Of a stretch of 64,000 nucleotides of DNA, positions 20,753-30,727 are shown in pieces. How positions within the stretch are numbered: the stretch's first letter is position 1; the number at the start of each line of letters is the position of its first letter. The notes beneath the pieces were generated by a model. It was not told the DNA's origin. It saw only the letters and a list, made by a program, of their open reading frames with translations, and searched no databases. A program made the translations under genes and the position numbers. Source of the stretch: Vibrio sp. D404a (GTDB lineage: Bacteria > Pseudomonadota > Gammaproteobacteria > Enterobacterales > Vibrionaceae). The stretch covers positions 186,001 to 250,000 of the forward strand of contig NZ_JAHGAJ010000016.1 of NCBI RefSeq assembly GCF_030248535.1, given 5' to 3'.

Positions 20753-20791
20753 TGACATTCAGCTAACTTTTCCACAAATTAAGTGAACGGC

Positions 20792-20816
20792 TTGGCCCAG
20801 TGCCAACCTTTTTTAT
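20792..20816. repeat. Right direct repeat with the 3' half of the original leuD terminator
   Basis: The second copy of TTGGCCCAGTGCCAA (20,792-20,806) continues into CCTTTTTTATAC, the descending arm and T-tract of the interrupted terminator. The short stem TTGGC/GCCAA plus T-tract may still terminate weakly. Confidence 0.8.
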
Positions 20817-20897
20817 ACCTAAGCATTAATTGAGAAAATTATGTGAAAGAAACAACCGACAGCTAAGGTCTTATAGATGTTATTGGGGAGAACATTT

Positions 20898-21680
20898 ATG
20901 AAAAACTTACTTCTAGTTATTAGCTTACTCTTTTCAAGCTTGGCTTTTTCCGCACCAAAATCGGAGCTCTGGCCATATTGGGATAAGAGCAATGAATCTA
21001 GCGAGCAAAACATATCTCATGCTAGTTGGCAGAAATTTCTCGATAACTATCTGGTTGTTCAAGGAGAAAGCCACCTTATTCGCTATCAAGCCGTCTCTCA
21101 AACAGACCGTAAGGCACTGCAACAATACATTCAACAACTCGCAAAACTCGATCCAAGACAGTATCCCCAAGCTGAGCAGTACGCCTATTGGGTAAACCTC
21201 TACAATGCCATCACAATTGAACTCATTTTAGATGCCTACCCTGTGGAGTCGATTACCAAGCTTGGCGGCTTTTTCAGCTTTGGGCCTTGGGGAGATGACG
21301 TGGTCACCATAAATGGTAAAACTCTAACCCTGAACGATATTGAGCACCGAATTTTACGTCCGATTTGGCAAGATCCAAGAACCCATTACGCTGTCAATTG
21401 CGCTAGCTTAGGATGCCCCAACCTTCAGGCTGAAGCCTTCACTGCAGACAACACCGAAGCACTACTTGAGCAGGCTGCTCGTGACTTTGTGAACAGTGAC
21501 AAGGGGGTACTGAATCTAAACAATAAACTGCAGCTCTCGTCGATATATGACTGGTTTATCGCCGATTTTGGTACAGAGAAGCAACTGTTTGAGCACATTA
21601 ACCAATACCGAGCACAACCATTAACAAAGACTAAAAACATTGGCTATGAATACGATTGGGATTTGAATCAAGCACCATGA
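20898..21680 (+). CDS. DUF547 domain-containing exported protein
   Basis: A 260-residue protein with a signal peptide (MKNLLLVISLLFSSLAFSA) and a DUF547 domain, recognised by YWVNLYNAITIELILDAYP, GGFFSFGPWGDD, LNDIEHRILRP and the cysteine motif NCASLGCPNL. The function of the family is not established. The start at 20,898 is chosen because GGGGAG lies 7 bases before it and the signal peptide begins there; an ATG seven codons upstream lacks a site. Before the insertion this gene probably sat right behind leuD. Confidence 0.88.
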   Translation: MKNLLLVISLLFSSLAFSAPKSELWPYWDKSNESSEQNISHASWQKFLDNYLVVQGESHLIRYQAVSQTDRKALQQYIQQLAKLDPRQYPQAEQYAYWVNLYNAITIELILDAYPVESITKLGGFFSFGPWGDDVVTINGKTLTLNDIEHRILRPIWQDPRTHYAVNCASLGCPNLQAEAFTADNTEALLEQAARDFVNSDKGVLNLNNKLQLSSIYDWFIADFGTEKQLFEHINQYRAQPLTKTKNIGYEYDWDLNQAP

Positions 21681-21700
21681 TGAAAGGTGATTAGAAGTGA

Positions 21701-21728
21701 AAAAGAGCTGGCGATCGTCAGCTCTTTT
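21701..21728. terminator. Bidirectional terminator between the DUF547 and DUF924 genes
   Basis: The stem AAAAGAGCTG/CAGCTCTTTT with an 8-nt loop lies between two converging genes and has a T-run in each direction. Confidence 0.88.
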
Positions 21729-21764
21729 ATATTTGATTTAGGTCGTTGCGACTTGATATAGGGG

Positions 21765-22310
21765 CTAAAAGCTTGAACCCGGCTGTTGCAAGAACTCGAT
21801 TTCTTGAGGCGTTGAGACACGCCCGAGTATTTCATTGCGATGCGGATAACGACCAAACTTTTCAATAATCACCTTGTGCTTCAACTCAAAATCCAAATTA
21901 TGCTCTAATCCAGTTTGACTGAACAACTCGACCGCTTGTTGATGAATCACCAGAGATTCACTGTGCATGTAAGGCATATAAAGAAAACTTTTCTGTTGCT
22001 CATTCAACTGATGATCATATCCGCCCGAGACCGCCTCTTGAGCAAGCACCAATGCCATCGGATCCGCTGAAAACGCTTGTGGACTGTTGCGTCCAATATT
22101 GCGAGAAAACTGATCGAGCACGATGATCTCAGCCAAGCGCCCTGCTCCGCTCTCACGCCAAGTATAAAGTTCGCCTTGAACCGCAGCATTGTGCAGATCG
22201 CTAAAACGAGCGGTAATGACCTTGTCGACCTCTTCTCCGCCATTAAACCAATCTCGCGGCGTTAGTTCATCGAACCAAAAATCTAGAACGTCTTGATAAC
22301 CGATTGTCAT
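21765..22310 (-). CDS. DUF924 family protein
   Basis: A 181-residue soluble, mostly helical protein. DUF924 signatures are VLDFWFDEL near the N-terminus, the RLAEIIVLDQFSRNIGR segment and the FLYMPYMHSE motif. The fold is TPR-like; the function is unknown. The start is the ATG at 22,310, with AAGGGAG 5 bases upstream, rather than the GTG two codons earlier. The djlA terminator separates it from the upstream gene, so it probably has its own promoter. Confidence 0.88.
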   Translation of the reverse strand: MTIGYQDVLDFWFDELTPRDWFNGGEEVDKVITARFSDLHNAAVQGELYTWRESGAGRLAEIIVLDQFSRNIGRNSPQAFSADPMALVLAQEAVSGGYDHQLNEQQKSFLYMPYMHSESLVIHQQAVELFSQTGLEHNLDFELKHKVIIEKFGRYPHRNEILGRVSTPQEIEFLQQPGSSF

Positions 22311-22327
22311 AATCACTCCCTTAAACG

Positions 22328-22357
22328 AAAAAGAGTCGCTTCAATGAAGCGACTCTA
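22328..22357 (-). terminator. djlA terminator
   Basis: The stem GAGTCGCTTC/GAAGCGACTC with a 3-nt loop is followed on the minus strand by a TTTTTC run, just after the djlA stop. Confidence 0.9.
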
Positions 22358-22363
22358 TGGATA

Positions 22364-23218
22364 TTATTTGAAGCCTTTAACTTTCTTAATCAAGTCGTAA
22401 GCGTTTTGAATCTCTTGAGATTTTTCTTTTGCTACGTTCATCATTTCAGGAGGCAGACCTTTCGCCATCAACTTATCCGGATGATGCTCGTTCATCAATT
22501 TACGGTAAGCCTTCTTCACCGCTTTGCCATCTGCAGATTCGCTTACACCTAAGACTTTGAAGGCATCAGCCAATTGATCTTGCTGAGTTGCTTGTTGCCA
22601 ACCTGAAGACTGGCCTTGATGATGGCCACCACCGAAGCTTCCGCCTTGCTGCTGAAAACGAAATGCCGCTTCTTGCATCTGTAAACGACGCTCTAATTGC
22701 TCTGAAGAGAAACCAAGACCTTGAGCAATCTTGTGCAGCACTTGACGCTCGCTAGGGTGCAAACTGCCATCAGCAAATGCCGCCGAGACTTGCAGCTCTA
22801 GGAAGAACTGCAGTAGATCAAAACGACCACCCGACGAGATCTTCACTCTCTCTAGGGTCTCTTTAAGTGGGAAATCACTCTCTTTACCATCGCGGAAGGC
22901 GTTTTGAGCGGCAATACGCTGCTCACCATGCAGGTTCATGCGCTCCATCATGGTAGACGCCAACTGGATCTCTTCGCGTGTCACTTGACCTTTCGCCTTG
23001 GCAACGTGCCCCATAACCGCGAAAGCAGCTTTGAAGAACTCTTGCTGCTTTTCAGCCTGACTTGGCCCGTTACCAAAGCCTGATGAACTAAAGCCTGACT
23101 GGTTTAAACGACGCGCCTTATCAAATTGATGACCAAGAAATAGACCAAAAATTAGGCCCAAGGGTCCACCGAACAAGAAACCAAAAAAAGCGCCCAAAAT
23201 TTTGCCAAATATTTGCAT
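22364..23218 (-). CDS. djlA: Co-chaperone DjlA
   Basis: A 284-residue membrane-anchored J-protein that stimulates DnaK ATPase. A glycine-rich N-terminal transmembrane helix (about 6-29, FGFLFGGPLGLIFGLFLG) is followed by a TerB-like helical domain (about 58-180), a Gln/Gly-rich linker (190-215) and a C-terminal J domain with the HPD tripeptide in MNEHHPDKLM. Length and order match E. coli DjlA. It is divergent from lptD, an arrangement also found in enterobacteria. Confidence 0.95.
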   Translation of the reverse strand: MQIFGKILGAFFGFLFGGPLGLIFGLFLGHQFDKARRLNQSGFSSSGFGNGPSQAEKQQEFFKAAFAVMGHVAKAKGQVTREEIQLASTMMERMNLHGEQRIAAQNAFRDGKESDFPLKETLERVKISSGGRFDLLQFFLELQVSAAFADGSLHPSERQVLHKIAQGLGFSSEQLERRLQMQEAAFRFQQQGGSFGGGHHQGQSSGWQQATQQDQLADAFKVLGVSESADGKAVKKAYRKLMNEHHPDKLMAKGLPPEMMNVAKEKSQEIQNAYDLIKKVKGFK

Positions 23219-23367
23219 TATGTGTTCTCTATCTATGAATTTTATTCGAGTACTACTGTCTTATGGTGCTGAATGCTAAGATTTCCTTTATCATAAGGAA
23301 AAAGCTTTATTAATTGGATTGATACTAGATCAACCCTCCTTCTAGTGACACAGGATAGTTCAACTTC

Positions 23368-25722
23368 ATGCAATGTTTCTCCCGCACCTTGTTAGCCGCA
23401 TCGATTAGCTCTGCGTTATTTGTGCCGACAACTCAAGCTGAAACAACAATTGATAATAGTGTGCAGGAAATGCCCTCTACAGATCAATGTTTGATCGCAT
23501 CATCTGACGATTCAGACCTTAATGCCCCTGCTTATGTCGAAGCCGATCGTCTAGAAGCCGTTAACGGTGAGAAGGCAAGTTATTCAGGCTCAGTAAAAGT
23601 CACTCAGGGTATCAAAACCATTGAGGCAGAAACGGTTACCCTGCACCAACAAGAGAACATTGTTGTCGCTGAAGGCAATGTGACGTTCAACGACGGACAG
23701 TTCAAAGCGACCTCAGACAAGGTGACAAATAACCTTACCACCAATGAGTTTGAGCTTGAGAACACTCAGTACCAAATGCTGTGTGAATCTGGCCGTGGTG
23801 ATGCACGATACATTGCACGTACAGGAAAAGCGGTTTATGAGCTTGAAGACGGCACCATTACTTCATGTCCTCCGGGGGACAAATCGTGGCGCCTTAAAGC
23901 ATCCAATATTGAACTAGACCAAGATGAAGAGAGCGCGACCTTCATCAATCCTCGCTTCGAAGTGCTCGATGTTCCAATTTTTTACCTACCATACCTGACG
24001 GTTCCAGTAGGTGAGAGTCGTAAAACCGGTTTCCTTTACCCAACATTTTCTTACGGCTCAAGCGATGGTTTCGAAACTGAGGTTCCATTTTATTGGAATA
24101 TAGCACCTAATTACGACCTCCAAAGTACCATTAAGTACATGTCGGAGCGTGGCACCCAACTTAACAATGAGTTTCGCCATCTAAGCGAGTTCGGTCAAAG
24201 CACTATAACCTTTGAGTACCTCGACAAAGACAGTAAATTTAAAGACAAAGGTAGCCGTTGGGGTGGCCAGTTCGAGTTTGAAGGCATCTATAAGCAGGCA
24301 TGGAAATTCGATATCGATTACTCCAAAGTCAGCGATGTCGACTACTTTACCGATGTTGATTCCAGCATCGGTAACCGTGAAGACGGCCAATTGATGCAAT
24401 CTGGGTCGGTGGCGTATCGTGCGCTCAACTGGGATGCATCACTGGCTGTGCGTGACTTCCAAGTATTAACTGAGGGGGAAAACCAACCCTACCAACTGAT
24501 GCCGCAAGTCAAGTTCAACTACTACGCCCCTATTTTATGGGACATGGTAGAAATGGATGTTATCAGTCATGTCTCTCGCTTTGAGACAGAAGCAAGCGGT
24601 AAGCCTGCAGCTACTCGTGCCCATGTTGAGCCAGGTATCAAGGTACCGCTGAGCACAACTTGGGGTTCTTGGACCACAGAGGCTCGCCTTCTGGGTACTT
24701 ATTACAACCAAGACCTTAACGGGGTCGATACTTCGAGCGGCGAGTTTTCTGGTTTAGAAGAGACAGTCAGCCGAGTTATCCCTGAATTTAGAAGCCATGC
24801 AGGTATCGTTCTTGAGCGCGATACCACTTATCTAACTGGCTATACACAAACTCTTGAGCCGCAAGTTCAATATTTGTATGTACCAGAGCAAGATCAGAGT
24901 GATATTGGTCTGTATGACACAACCCTACTGCAAACTGACTACTACGGCTTGTTCCGTAGTCGAAAATACAGTGGTGTTGATCGTATCGCAGCAGCAAACC
25001 AATTGAGCTATGGCGCCTCTTCACGCTTCTTTGATGATGAGTATAAAGAGCGTCTCAACATCTCTTTTGGTCAGATTTTTTTCATCGATAAAGATACTAA
25101 GAATCCTGATGCAACTGTCGGAGAAGAAGCTCGCTCTAACTACTCATCATGGGCAGTTGAAATCGACTTTAACTATGATGATTACCTCTTCTACCACGGT
25201 GGTGTTCAATACGACATTGATGCAGGTGATATGCAATTAGCCAATAGTACGGTCGAATATCGCATTGATGAAAATGGCTTTGTACAAGCCAACTATCGCT
25301 ACGTCACCAAAGAGTACATTGAAGACAATGTGGGTGACACCATTACCAACATTGACGACATTACCCGTGAAGGTATCTCTCAGGCAGGTTTAGTCACAGG
25401 CTACCAGTTCTCACCGAAATGGTATGCAAGTGCTCAGTACTACCACGACATGAATGAGAACATCGCTATCGAGTGGCTCGCTAACCTTCGTTACAAAGAC
25501 GATTGTTGGTATGTAGGAGTGACTTACAGTAACGAATTACGAAGCTGGACGGGTGCGGGCTATACCGATATCAACGCCGATCCTGTTTATGAGAACAACT
25601 TTAGTATCAACTTCGGTATTGTTGGCTTCGGTACAGCTGCGGGTACAGGTTCAAATACCACAGGCTTTGATAGCTCGGGCAACTCACTTGAGTATGGTCG
25701 ACCATTCTTCTTAAATAACTAA
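23368..25722 (+). CDS. lptD: LPS-assembly protein LptD
   Basis: The outer-membrane beta-barrel that, with the LptE plug, inserts lipopolysaccharide into the outer leaflet. The 784-residue chain has a signal peptide (about 1-24), an N-terminal OstA/LptA-like jellyroll (about 55-180) and a barrel domain to the C-terminus. Mature cysteines are about C41, C139, C167 and C713; the C-terminal region has a single Cys (KDDCWYV) where E. coli has an adjacent pair. It heads the run lptD-surA-pdxA-rsmA-apaG-apaH, and SurA is known to help LptD fold. Confidence 0.96.
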   Translation: MQCFSRTLLAASISSALFVPTTQAETTIDNSVQEMPSTDQCLIASSDDSDLNAPAYVEADRLEAVNGEKASYSGSVKVTQGIKTIEAETVTLHQQENIVVAEGNVTFNDGQFKATSDKVTNNLTTNEFELENTQYQMLCESGRGDARYIARTGKAVYELEDGTITSCPPGDKSWRLKASNIELDQDEESATFINPRFEVLDVPIFYLPYLTVPVGESRKTGFLYPTFSYGSSDGFETEVPFYWNIAPNYDLQSTIKYMSERGTQLNNEFRHLSEFGQSTITFEYLDKDSKFKDKGSRWGGQFEFEGIYKQAWKFDIDYSKVSDVDYFTDVDSSIGNREDGQLMQSGSVAYRALNWDASLAVRDFQVLTEGENQPYQLMPQVKFNYYAPILWDMVEMDVISHVSRFETEASGKPAATRAHVEPGIKVPLSTTWGSWTTEARLLGTYYNQDLNGVDTSSGEFSGLEETVSRVIPEFRSHAGIVLERDTTYLTGYTQTLEPQVQYLYVPEQDQSDIGLYDTTLLQTDYYGLFRSRKYSGVDRIAAANQLSYGASSRFFDDEYKERLNISFGQIFFIDKDTKNPDATVGEEARSNYSSWAVEIDFNYDDYLFYHGGVQYDIDAGDMQLANSTVEYRIDENGFVQANYRYVTKEYIEDNVGDTITNIDDITREGISQAGLVTGYQFSPKWYASAQYYHDMNENIAIEWLANLRYKDDCWYVGVTYSNELRSWTGAGYTDINADPVYENNFSINFGIVGFGTAAGTGSNTTGFDSSGNSLEYGRPFFLNN

Positions 25723-25766
25723 TTTAGATTTTATTGGTCTTGAACCGATAATAGAAAGGACAACAC

Positions 25767-27062
25767 ATGACACTGTGGAAACACACATTAATCGCGCTTG
25801 CTACTGCTTGTACTGTTTCAGTAAGCCACGCGGCTCCAGTAGAACTAGACAAAGTCAAAGTGATCGTCAACGAGGGCGTTATTCTACAAAGTGATATCGA
25901 TACCTCGATGAAAACACTTCGTGCGAATGCCAAGAAAAATGGTCAAGCGCTGCCTTCTCAAGAAGTACTGAAAGATCAAGTACTCGAGAAGCTGATCATT
26001 GATACGATTCAGACCCAAGAAGCTGAGCGTATTGGTGTCCGTATTGATGACAACCGCCTGGACCAAGCGATCGCGAGCATCGCCCAAGATAACAACCAAA
26101 CAATCGAGCAGTTGACTGCGTCGGTTGCCGAGGAAGGCTTGAGCTACAACGCGTTCCGCGAACAGGTAAGAAAAGAGATTGCCGCGAGTGAAGCTCGAAA
26201 TGCCCTAGTTCGCCGTCGCATCAACATCCTACCGGCTGAAGTCGACAACCTAGCAGATATTCTTGCGCAAGAAACCAATGCTACGGTTCAGTACAAAATT
26301 GGTCATATCCAACTTCGCTTTAACGATGATCAAACCAAAGAAGAATTAGAAGCACAAGCCAATGAACTCGTTGAAGAGTTGAATGCGGGCGATGACTTCA
26401 GCACCATGGCCTACACTTACTCAAAAGGCCCTAAAGCGCTGCAAGGCGGTGATTGGGGTTGGATGCGTAAAGAAGAGATGCCGACAATCTTTGCTGATCA
26501 AATAAAACTGCAAAACAAAGGCAGCATCATAGGTCCATTCCGAAGTGGTGTCGGTTTCCACATTCTAAAAATTGAAGATGTGAAAGGCCTTGAAACCGTC
26601 GCTGTAACCGAAGTAAATGCGCGACACATCCTAGTGAAACCAACGGTTATTTTGAGCGATGAAGGTGCACAAGAGCTGCTTCTCGATATTACGCGCCGCG
26701 TTAATGCTGGTGAAGCAACGTTTGGTGAACTGGCGCAGCAATACAGCCAAGATCCTGGTTCAGCGGTTCAGGATGGTGAACTGGGCTATCAAACACCGGA
26801 CCTATATGTTCCAGAGTTTAAGCACCAAGTTGAGACGCTACCAGAGGGTGACATCAGTACACCATTCAAAACCGTTCATGGCTGGCACATTGTGGAAGTA
26901 CTTGATCGTCGTGAAGTAGACCGTACCGATTCTGCTTTAAAGAATAAGGCTTACCAGATTCTTTTCAATCGCAAATTCAATGAAGAAGCTGGCGCTTGGC
27001 TACAAGAAATCCGTGCTAGTGCCTTCGTAGAGATGGTTGAGGAAGACCAAGATGACAACTAG
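25767..27062 (+). CDS. surA: Periplasmic chaperone and peptidyl-prolyl isomerase SurA
   Basis: A 431-residue chaperone for outer-membrane proteins. It has a signal peptide ending SHAAP (about residue 23), the N-terminal chaperone region (about 25-170), two parvulin domains (about 175-275 and 285-385; the second has ARHILVKP and [13 protein letters not shown]) and a C-terminal helix. GAAAGGA precedes the ATG. pdxA begins inside its last codons (11-bp overlap). Confidence 0.96.
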   Translation: MTLWKHTLIALATACTVSVSHAAPVELDKVKVIVNEGVILQSDIDTSMKTLRANAKKNGQALPSQEVLKDQVLEKLIIDTIQTQEAERIGVRIDDNRLDQAIASIAQDNNQTIEQLTASVAEEGLSYNAFREQVRKEIAASEARNALVRRRINILPAEVDNLADILAQETNATVQYKIGHIQLRFNDDQTKEELEAQANELVEELNAGDDFSTMAYTYSKGPKALQGGDWGWMRKEEMPTIFADQIKLQNKGSIIGPFRSGVGFHILKIEDVKGLETVAVTEVNARHILVKPTVILSDEGAQELLLDITRRVNAGEATFGELAQQYSQDPGSAVQDGELGYQTPDLYVPEFKHQVETLPEGDISTPFKTVHGWHIVEVLDRREVDRTDSALKNKAYQILFNRKFNEEAGAWLQEIRASAFVEMVEEDQDDN

Positions 27063-28041
27063 AAGGATTGCGGTAACGGCGGGTGAACCTGCCGGTATCG
27101 GACCAGATTTAGTGTTGGCTCTCTCACAAGAGAGCTGGCCACATCAATTGGTGGTTTGTGCTGATAAACACATGCTAGCCGAGCGCGCACAAGCACTCAA
27201 TATCAAGGTCGAACTGCTCGACTATGATAGTGAAGACGTAGCTCAACCCCAGCAAGCAGGAACCTTAGTTGTAAAGCACATCCCAATGGCAGAGCCTGCA
27301 ATTGCCGGAGTGTTAAACGAGGCCAACGGTCATTATGTATTAAATACATTAGAAACAGCCGCAATGGGCTGTATGAATGATGAATTTGATGCTATTGTCA
27401 CCGGCCCTGTTCACAAGGGCGTAATTAACCGTGCTGGCGTCGCATTTAGTGGCCATACCGAGTTCTTTGCTGAAAAGTCCAACACTCCACTTGTGGTAAT
27501 GATGTTGGCAACTGAAGGTTTGCGAGTTGCGCTTGTCACAACCCATATTCCTTTGGCTTATGTTTCCCAAGCCGTCACAGAAGACAGGCTTGCGCAAATC
27601 ATTGCGATTTTAAATAAAGATCTCGTCGAGAAATTTGCGATTAAGAAACCTAACATTTATGTGTGTGGTCTAAACCCACATGCTGGCGAAGACGGCTGTC
27701 TAGGGCGTGAAGAGATTGAAACCATCACTCCGACACTCGAAAAAATTCGCCAAGAAGATGGCATAAACCTGATTGGTCCTTTACCAGCAGATACCATTTT
27801 CAATGAAAAATATTTGCAAGATGCAGATGCTGTTTTAGGTATGTATCACGATCAAGTTCTCCCTGTACTAAAATACAAAGGCTTTGGTCGCTCAGTGAAC
27901 ATCACGCTTGGCTTGCCATTTATTCGAACGTCTGTCGATCATGGTACTGCCTTAGATTTGGCAGGGAAAGGCCAAGCTGATACAGGGAGCTTTAGAACAG
28001 CGCTCACGCACGCCATTGAATTAGTAGAGAAAAAACAATGA
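27052..28041 (+). CDS. pdxA: 4-hydroxythreonine-4-phosphate dehydrogenase
   Basis: Oxidises 4-phosphohydroxy-threonine in pyridoxal-5'-phosphate synthesis, with NAD(P) and a divalent metal. Motifs include [12 protein letters not shown] at the N-terminus, VTGPVHKG and [10 protein letters not shown], and the metal-side GMYHDQVLP. The ATG at 27,052 has GAGGAAG 7 bases upstream, inside surA, and gives 329 residues, the E. coli length; a TTG five codons earlier is less likely. It overlaps rsmA by the ATGA tetranucleotide. Confidence 0.95.
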   Translation: MTTRRIAVTAGEPAGIGPDLVLALSQESWPHQLVVCADKHMLAERAQALNIKVELLDYDSEDVAQPQQAGTLVVKHIPMAEPAIAGVLNEANGHYVLNTLETAAMGCMNDEFDAIVTGPVHKGVINRAGVAFSGHTEFFAEKSNTPLVVMMLATEGLRVALVTTHIPLAYVSQAVTEDRLAQIIAILNKDLVEKFAIKKPNIYVCGLNPHAGEDGCLGREEIETITPTLEKIRQEDGINLIGPLPADTIFNEKYLQDADAVLGMYHDQVLPVLKYKGFGRSVNITLGLPFIRTSVDHGTALDLAGKGQADTGSFRTALTHAIELVEKKQ

Positions 28042-28853
28042 GAAATGATGTCCATTTAGGGCACAAAGCGCGTAAACGTTTTGGTCAAAACTTCCTAAAC
28101 GATCCGTACATTATTGACGGAATCGTATCGAGCATTAACCCACTACCAGGTCAAAACCTAGTAGAAATCGGCCCAGGCCTTGGCGCAATTACCGAGCCAG
28201 TGGGTAAGCTTGTCGATAAGTTTACTGTTATCGAGCTGGATAGAGACCTTGCAGAACGCCTTCGCAACCACCCGGATCTTGCTGATAAGCTAACGATCCA
28301 TGAAGGTGATGCGATGAAGTTCGACTTCGAGCAACTGGTTAAGCCAAACAACAAACTGCGTATCTTCGGTAACCTGCCGTATAACATTTCTACGCCGTTG
28401 ATGTTCCACCTGTTTGAATTCCATAAAGACATCCAAGACATGCACTTTATGCTTCAAAAAGAAGTGGTAAACCGCCTAGCAGCTGGCCCTGGTAGCAAAG
28501 CTTATGGCCGCTTGACGGTTATGGCGCAGTACTACTGTAAAGTAACGCCAGTACTTGAAGTGCCGCCGACAGCATTCGTTCCGCCGCCGAAAGTAGACTC
28601 AGCAGTTGTGCGTCTTCAGCCATACGAAGTGCTGCCGTACCCAGCTAAAGACCTGAAGTGGCTAGACCGCGTATGCCGTGAAGGCTTCAATCAACGTCGT
28701 AAAACAGTACGTAACTGCTACAAATCTTTGATCAGCAAAGAAGTGCTAGAAGAGTTAGATATCAACCCAAGCATGCGTCCAGAGAACCTAACTCTGGTTC
28801 AATTCGTTGATATGGCGAACTGGTTATACGATAACCACAACGCGACAAAATAG
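28038..28853 (+). CDS. rsmA: 16S rRNA (adenine1518-N6/adenine1519-N6)-dimethyltransferase
   Basis: KsgA/RsmA dimethylates two adjacent adenines near the 3' end of 16S rRNA during 30S maturation, using S-adenosylmethionine. The 271-residue protein opens with RFGQNFLND, has the SAM loop [13 protein letters not shown] and the catalytic NLPYNIS. The start overlaps the pdxA stop (ATGA), implying coupled translation. A terminator follows directly. Confidence 0.97.
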   Translation: MRNDVHLGHKARKRFGQNFLNDPYIIDGIVSSINPLPGQNLVEIGPGLGAITEPVGKLVDKFTVIELDRDLAERLRNHPDLADKLTIHEGDAMKFDFEQLVKPNNKLRIFGNLPYNISTPLMFHLFEFHKDIQDMHFMLQKEVVNRLAAGPGSKAYGRLTVMAQYYCKVTPVLEVPPTAFVPPPKVDSAVVRLQPYEVLPYPAKDLKWLDRVCREGFNQRRKTVRNCYKSLISKEVLEELDINPSMRPENLTLVQFVDMANWLYDNHNATK

Positions 28854-28859
28854 ACAAAA

Positions 28860-28894
28860 AAGGCTCCTCACTGCGGTTAGGGGCCTCTTTTTTA
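28860..28894 (+). terminator. rsmA terminator
   Basis: GGCTCCT pairs with AGGGGCC (one G-U pair) around a 10-nt loop and is followed by TCTTTTTT. It would reduce, and may not stop, transcription into apaG. Confidence 0.8.
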
Positions 28895-28934
28895 TGTAAT
28901 ACTCTAGATTGAACGATAACGAAAAGGTGCGAAT

Positions 28935-29315
28935 ATGGATGTATCAACGCCTTGTATTAAGTGCCAAGTCCACTCGAAATACATAGAAGACCAATCAGAG
29001 CCGACTAAGAACCGCTATGTGTTCGCCTACATCATCACCATCAAAAACCTCAGTAAAGAGACGGTTCAGCTGCTCTCTCGCCGCTGGCTTATCACCGACT
29101 CTAACGGTAAACAGCTCTCTATTGAAGGCGATGGTGTCGTTGGTCAGCAGCCTGTGATTGAGTCCAGTGACGAATACACATACACCAGTGGCACTGTCAT
29201 TGAGACCCCAGTGGGAGTGATGCAGGGACACTACATCATGACCGACAGCAAAGGTGCTGAGTTCATTGCTGAAATCGAGCCGTTTCGATTGGCAATCCCC
29301 AACATTCTCAACTAA
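28935..29315 (+). CDS. apaG: ApaG protein (DUF525)
   Basis: A 126-residue single-domain beta-sandwich protein of the ApaG/CorD group, with the family pattern [29 protein letters not shown] and later [21 protein letters not shown]. The biochemical role is not settled; in enterobacteria apaG lies in this same operon. AAAGGTG lies 7 bases before the ATG. apaH follows after 37 bp. Confidence 0.94.
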   Translation: MDVSTPCIKCQVHSKYIEDQSEPTKNRYVFAYIITIKNLSKETVQLLSRRWLITDSNGKQLSIEGDGVVGQQPVIESSDEYTYTSGTVIETPVGVMQGHYIMTDSKGAEFIAEIEPFRLAIPNILN

Positions 29316-29352
29316 CCCTTAGCCTTCCCTACCGATTTTACAGGAATTAACT

Positions 29353-30156
29353 TTGCCGAATTATATTGTCGGAGATATTCAAGGCTGCTTTGATGAATTT
29401 CAGCAGCTCCTTGAGCAGATCCAATTCAATCCAATCAAAGATACCTTATGGGTTGCCGGAGACCTTGTTGCTCGTGGACCGAAATCGCTAGAGACACTTC
29501 GATATATTCGTGACCTCGGCGATTCTGCGAAGGTTGTATTGGGCAATCATGATCTTCACCTACTGGCAGTATCTCTAGGTTTATTCCCTGCGAAAGCAAA
29601 AGACAAAACCCAACCGATCTTAGATGCTCCGGACAAAGGAGCACTACTCAGTTGGTTACGTGAACAACCGCTGCTTCAAGAACATGATGAGTTTGTGATG
29701 GCACATGCTGGCATCTCGCCTCAATGGAGTTTAAAACGCGCTCGTAAAGAGAGTGAAAAGATCAGCGCATTGCTTCAGTCAGATAAATGGTCATGGCTGA
29801 TTGAGAACATGTATAGCAACACCCCAGATCTTTGGAGCAAAGAGCTCAAGAAGATCGAACGCTACCGCTATGCGATCAATAGCTTTACACGAATGCGCTT
29901 CTGTTTTCCGGACGGCAGGCTAGATATGGGATGTAAGCTTCCGCCTAAAGAGGTGTCAGATAACACATTTATTCCTTGGTTTAACCTTCCGCAACGCAAA
30001 CCACTTGGTAAAACGGTGTTGTTCGGTCACTGGGCAGCCTTAGAGGGCTATCAAGGAGAAGATGTGATCGGTCTAGATACAGGGTGTGTTTGGGGGGGAG
30101 AGCTCACCATACTGCGCTGGGAAGATAGGACCTTCTTTACTCAAGCGGCGTTATAA
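29353..30156 (+). CDS. apaH: Symmetrical bis(5'-nucleosyl)-tetraphosphatase
   Basis: Splits Ap4A into two ADP and can also decap Np4-capped RNAs. The 267-residue metallophosphatase has GDIQGCFDE (7-15), GDLVARGP, GNHDLHLL and a late GHWAALEG metal ligand. The start appears to be TTG, with CAGGAA 7 bases upstream and no in-frame ATG nearby before the conserved PNYIVGDIQG. Confidence 0.95.
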   Translation: MPNYIVGDIQGCFDEFQQLLEQIQFNPIKDTLWVAGDLVARGPKSLETLRYIRDLGDSAKVVLGNHDLHLLAVSLGLFPAKAKDKTQPILDAPDKGALLSWLREQPLLQEHDEFVMAHAGISPQWSLKRARKESEKISALLQSDKWSWLIENMYSNTPDLWSKELKKIERYRYAINSFTRMRFCFPDGRLDMGCKLPPKEVSDNTFIPWFNLPQRKPLGKTVLFGHWAALEGYQGEDVIGLDTGCVWGGELTILRWEDRTFFTQAAL

Positions 30157-30169
30157 TGAGATTAAAGCA

Positions 30170-30199
30170 GCTTGCGTTACAAGAGAAGTAACGCAAGCA
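30170..30199. terminator. Terminator between apaH and folA
   Basis: An 11-bp perfect stem (GCTTGCGTTAC and its complement) around a 7-nt loop lies between converging genes. A short T-rich tail is present on the plus strand only. Confidence 0.75.
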
Positions 30200-30209
30200 T
30201 TTCTATTAA

Positions 30210-30689
30210 TTAGCGCTCAAGAATCACAAACTCCATATCGTGCTTGTTCTTGTCATCTGCCTTAAATGTTTCTGAATGGCTTTGTGTCCAACCCTCTCCC
30301 CAATCTGGGAATTGCGTATCACCATCAACGGCGAGATTAATATAAGTGAGATACAGCTTATCTGCTTTTGGTAGGCAATGCGCATAGATAGAGCCGCCAC
30401 CAATGATCATCACCTCTTCGACATCACCGACCAGCTCTAATGCCTGTTCTACAGACGTCGCCATGGTCACACCTTCAATCACTAATGACGCATCACGACT
30501 AACGACCACGTTCATACGGCCCGGAAGAGGACGACCGATTGAGTCATAGGTTTTACGGCCCATAATAATCGGCTTGCCCATAGTAGAGCGTTTGAACCAT
30601 GCGAAATCAGCTGGAAGATGCCAAGGCATTTGATTGTCTTTACCAATGACACGATTGTCTGCCATTGCCGCTATCATACTGATGATCAT
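30210..30689 (-). CDS. folA: Dihydrofolate reductase
   Basis: NADPH-dependent reduction of dihydrofolate to tetrahydrofolate; the trimethoprim target. It has 159 residues, exactly the E. coli length. The chromosomal type is clear from MISMIAAMADNRVIGKDNQMPWHLPADFAWFK, with the active-site acidic residue (D in LPADFAWF), GRKTYDSIGRPLPGR and VMIIGGGSIYA. It lies 38 bp after yjjB and may be expressed with it. Confidence 0.96.
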   Translation of the reverse strand: MIISMIAAMADNRVIGKDNQMPWHLPADFAWFKRSTMGKPIIMGRKTYDSIGRPLPGRMNVVVSRDASLVIEGVTMATSVEQALELVGDVEEVMIIGGGSIYAHCLPKADKLYLTYINLAVDGDTQFPDWGEGWTQSHSETFKADDKNKHDMEFVILER

Positions 30690-30727
30690 ATCTATTGAGG
30701 TCCCACTCTTTATTGAAGTTAACAGGA

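Larger units (their letters stand above)
17367..20791. mobile_element. 3.4-kb insertion element with transposase and HEPN-motif passenger
   Basis: The ends are perfect 22-bp inverted repeats beginning GCCGTTCACTTAATTTG (17,367-17,388 and the complement at 20,770-20,791), bordered by 15-bp direct repeats. Removing the element and one repeat rebuilds a clean terminator whose stem is nearly the same as the one at 42,154. Inside are a 601-residue zinc-ribbon transposase and a 464-residue passenger, both on the minus strand and more AT-rich than the flanking leu genes. Long target duplications are known in the IS1202 group, but membership is not shown here. Confidence 0.88.

Noticed and set aside
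27037..27062. Possible surA-pdxA frameshift or fusion
   Set aside because: The 11-bp overlap with a good internal ribosome-binding site is an ordinary coupled gene junction.
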